Shown piece after piece: positions 63,904 through 64,000 of a stretch of DNA of 64,000 bases; position 1 is the stretch's first letter; each line of letters opens with the position of its first letter. A model generated the notes under the pieces. The model was not told where the DNA came from. It worked only from the letters and a program-made list of their open reading frames with translations, and did no database searches. Made by a program: the position numbers and the translations under genes. Source of the DNA: an archaeon (GTDB lineage: Archaea > Micrarchaeota > Micrarchaeia > Anstonellales > Bilamarchaeaceae); NCBI GenBank assembly GCA_020053355.1, contig JAGVNI010000002.1, positions 41,610 to 105,609 on the forward strand, read 5' to 3'.

Positions 63904-64000
63904 TGGAGGTGATCTATCCGCAGGTTCCCCTACGGATACCTTGTTACGACTTAGCCCCCCTCACGCCCTCTCGGTTCGAGCCCAGCATGAACCAGGACCT
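63904..64000 (-). rRNA. rrs: 16S rRNA, 3' end (partial)
   Basis: The plus strand reads TGGAGGTGATC at 63904-63914, then GGTTCCCCTACGG and TACCTTGTTACGACTT, which is the complement of the conserved 16S 3' end (helices 44-45 and the anti-SD). The mature 3' end is therefore near 63904. It agrees with the AGGTGAT ribosome sites in many genes. The gene continues past the window. The 1492R primer site region is clear. Confidence 0.98.

Noticed and set aside
63904..64000. GGTTCGAGCCC-like string taken as a tRNA T-loop
   Set aside because: It is within the conserved 16S rRNA 3' region on the other strand; no tRNA cloverleaf surrounds it.
1..64000. CRISPR arrays, insertion sequences with transposase, and tRNA genes
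   Set aside because: I looked for regular spaced repeats, transposase-like frames with terminal repeats, and T-loop signatures on both strands and saw none.

Overview
The window looks like a chromosome segment from a small-genome archaeon, most likely of the DPANN type (Micrarchaeota- or Diapherotrites-like; exact placement is inference). The archaeal signs are deoxyhypusine synthase, diphthine synthase, bifunctional fructose-1,6-bisphosphate aldolase/phosphatase, form III RuBisCO, an archaeal-type glutamyl-tRNA synthetase, TATA boxes about 28 bases upstream of many start codons (leaderless transcripts), and the end of a 16S rRNA gene that is not followed by a 23S gene. Genes with leaders use Shine-Dalgarno (SD) sequences such as AGGTGAT, matching the visible 16S 3' end.

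Layout. 0-7 kb: a small helical protein family, a CPBP protease, secreted proteins, a PP2C-like phosphatase, glutamate dehydrogenase and a Kazal-domain lipoprotein. 7-14 kb: the iron-sulfur assembly locus: sufD; sufB divergent from sufC-sufS-membrane protein-sufU; and a coupled pair of unknown paralogues between sufD and sufB. 14-19 kb: form III RuBisCO, tandem mini zinc ribbons, TspO, and an RNA cytosine methyltransferase with a separate PUA-like partner. 19-30 kb: small membrane and secreted proteins, an HNH-like protein, an 807-residue unknown and small regulators. 30-34.2 kb: an AT-rich accessory island with a Doc/Fic-like toxin, a nuclease-like protein, perfect hairpins, and two membrane proteins sharing a GFPPPQR motif and a repeated non-coding block. 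34-40 kb: unknowns, a secreted beta-rich protein with a transglutaminase-like end, a frameshifted zinc ribbon and a class III aminotransferase. 41-48 kb: deoxyhypusine synthase, HIT protein, a second methyltransferase/PUA pair, Y-family polymerase and diphthine synthase. 48-59 kb: a 1297-residue secreted protein with almost no lysine, DUF192, FBP aldolase/phosphatase, class II ribonucleotide reductase, HD protein and GltX. 59-62.5 kb: five tandem ankyrin-like genes facing a TrmB regulator across a shared operator. 62.5-64 kb: a leader peptide in a potentially switching RNA, an HTH protein, a small zinc ribbon with a structured leader, and 16S rRNA.

How the genes fit together. The core genes suggest gluconeogenesis (FBP aldolase/phosphatase), AMP salvage through RuBisCO III, B12-dependent deoxynucleotide synthesis, SUF iron-sulfur assembly, and translation upkeep (eIF5A hypusination, EF2 diphthamide, RNA m5C, GluRS). 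The unusual content is in the envelope proteins, the tandem ankyrin operon with its apparent regulator, the RNA element near 62.6 kb, and the AT-rich island. Apart from the named enzyme families, functions are inferred from motifs visible by eye; no database search was run.
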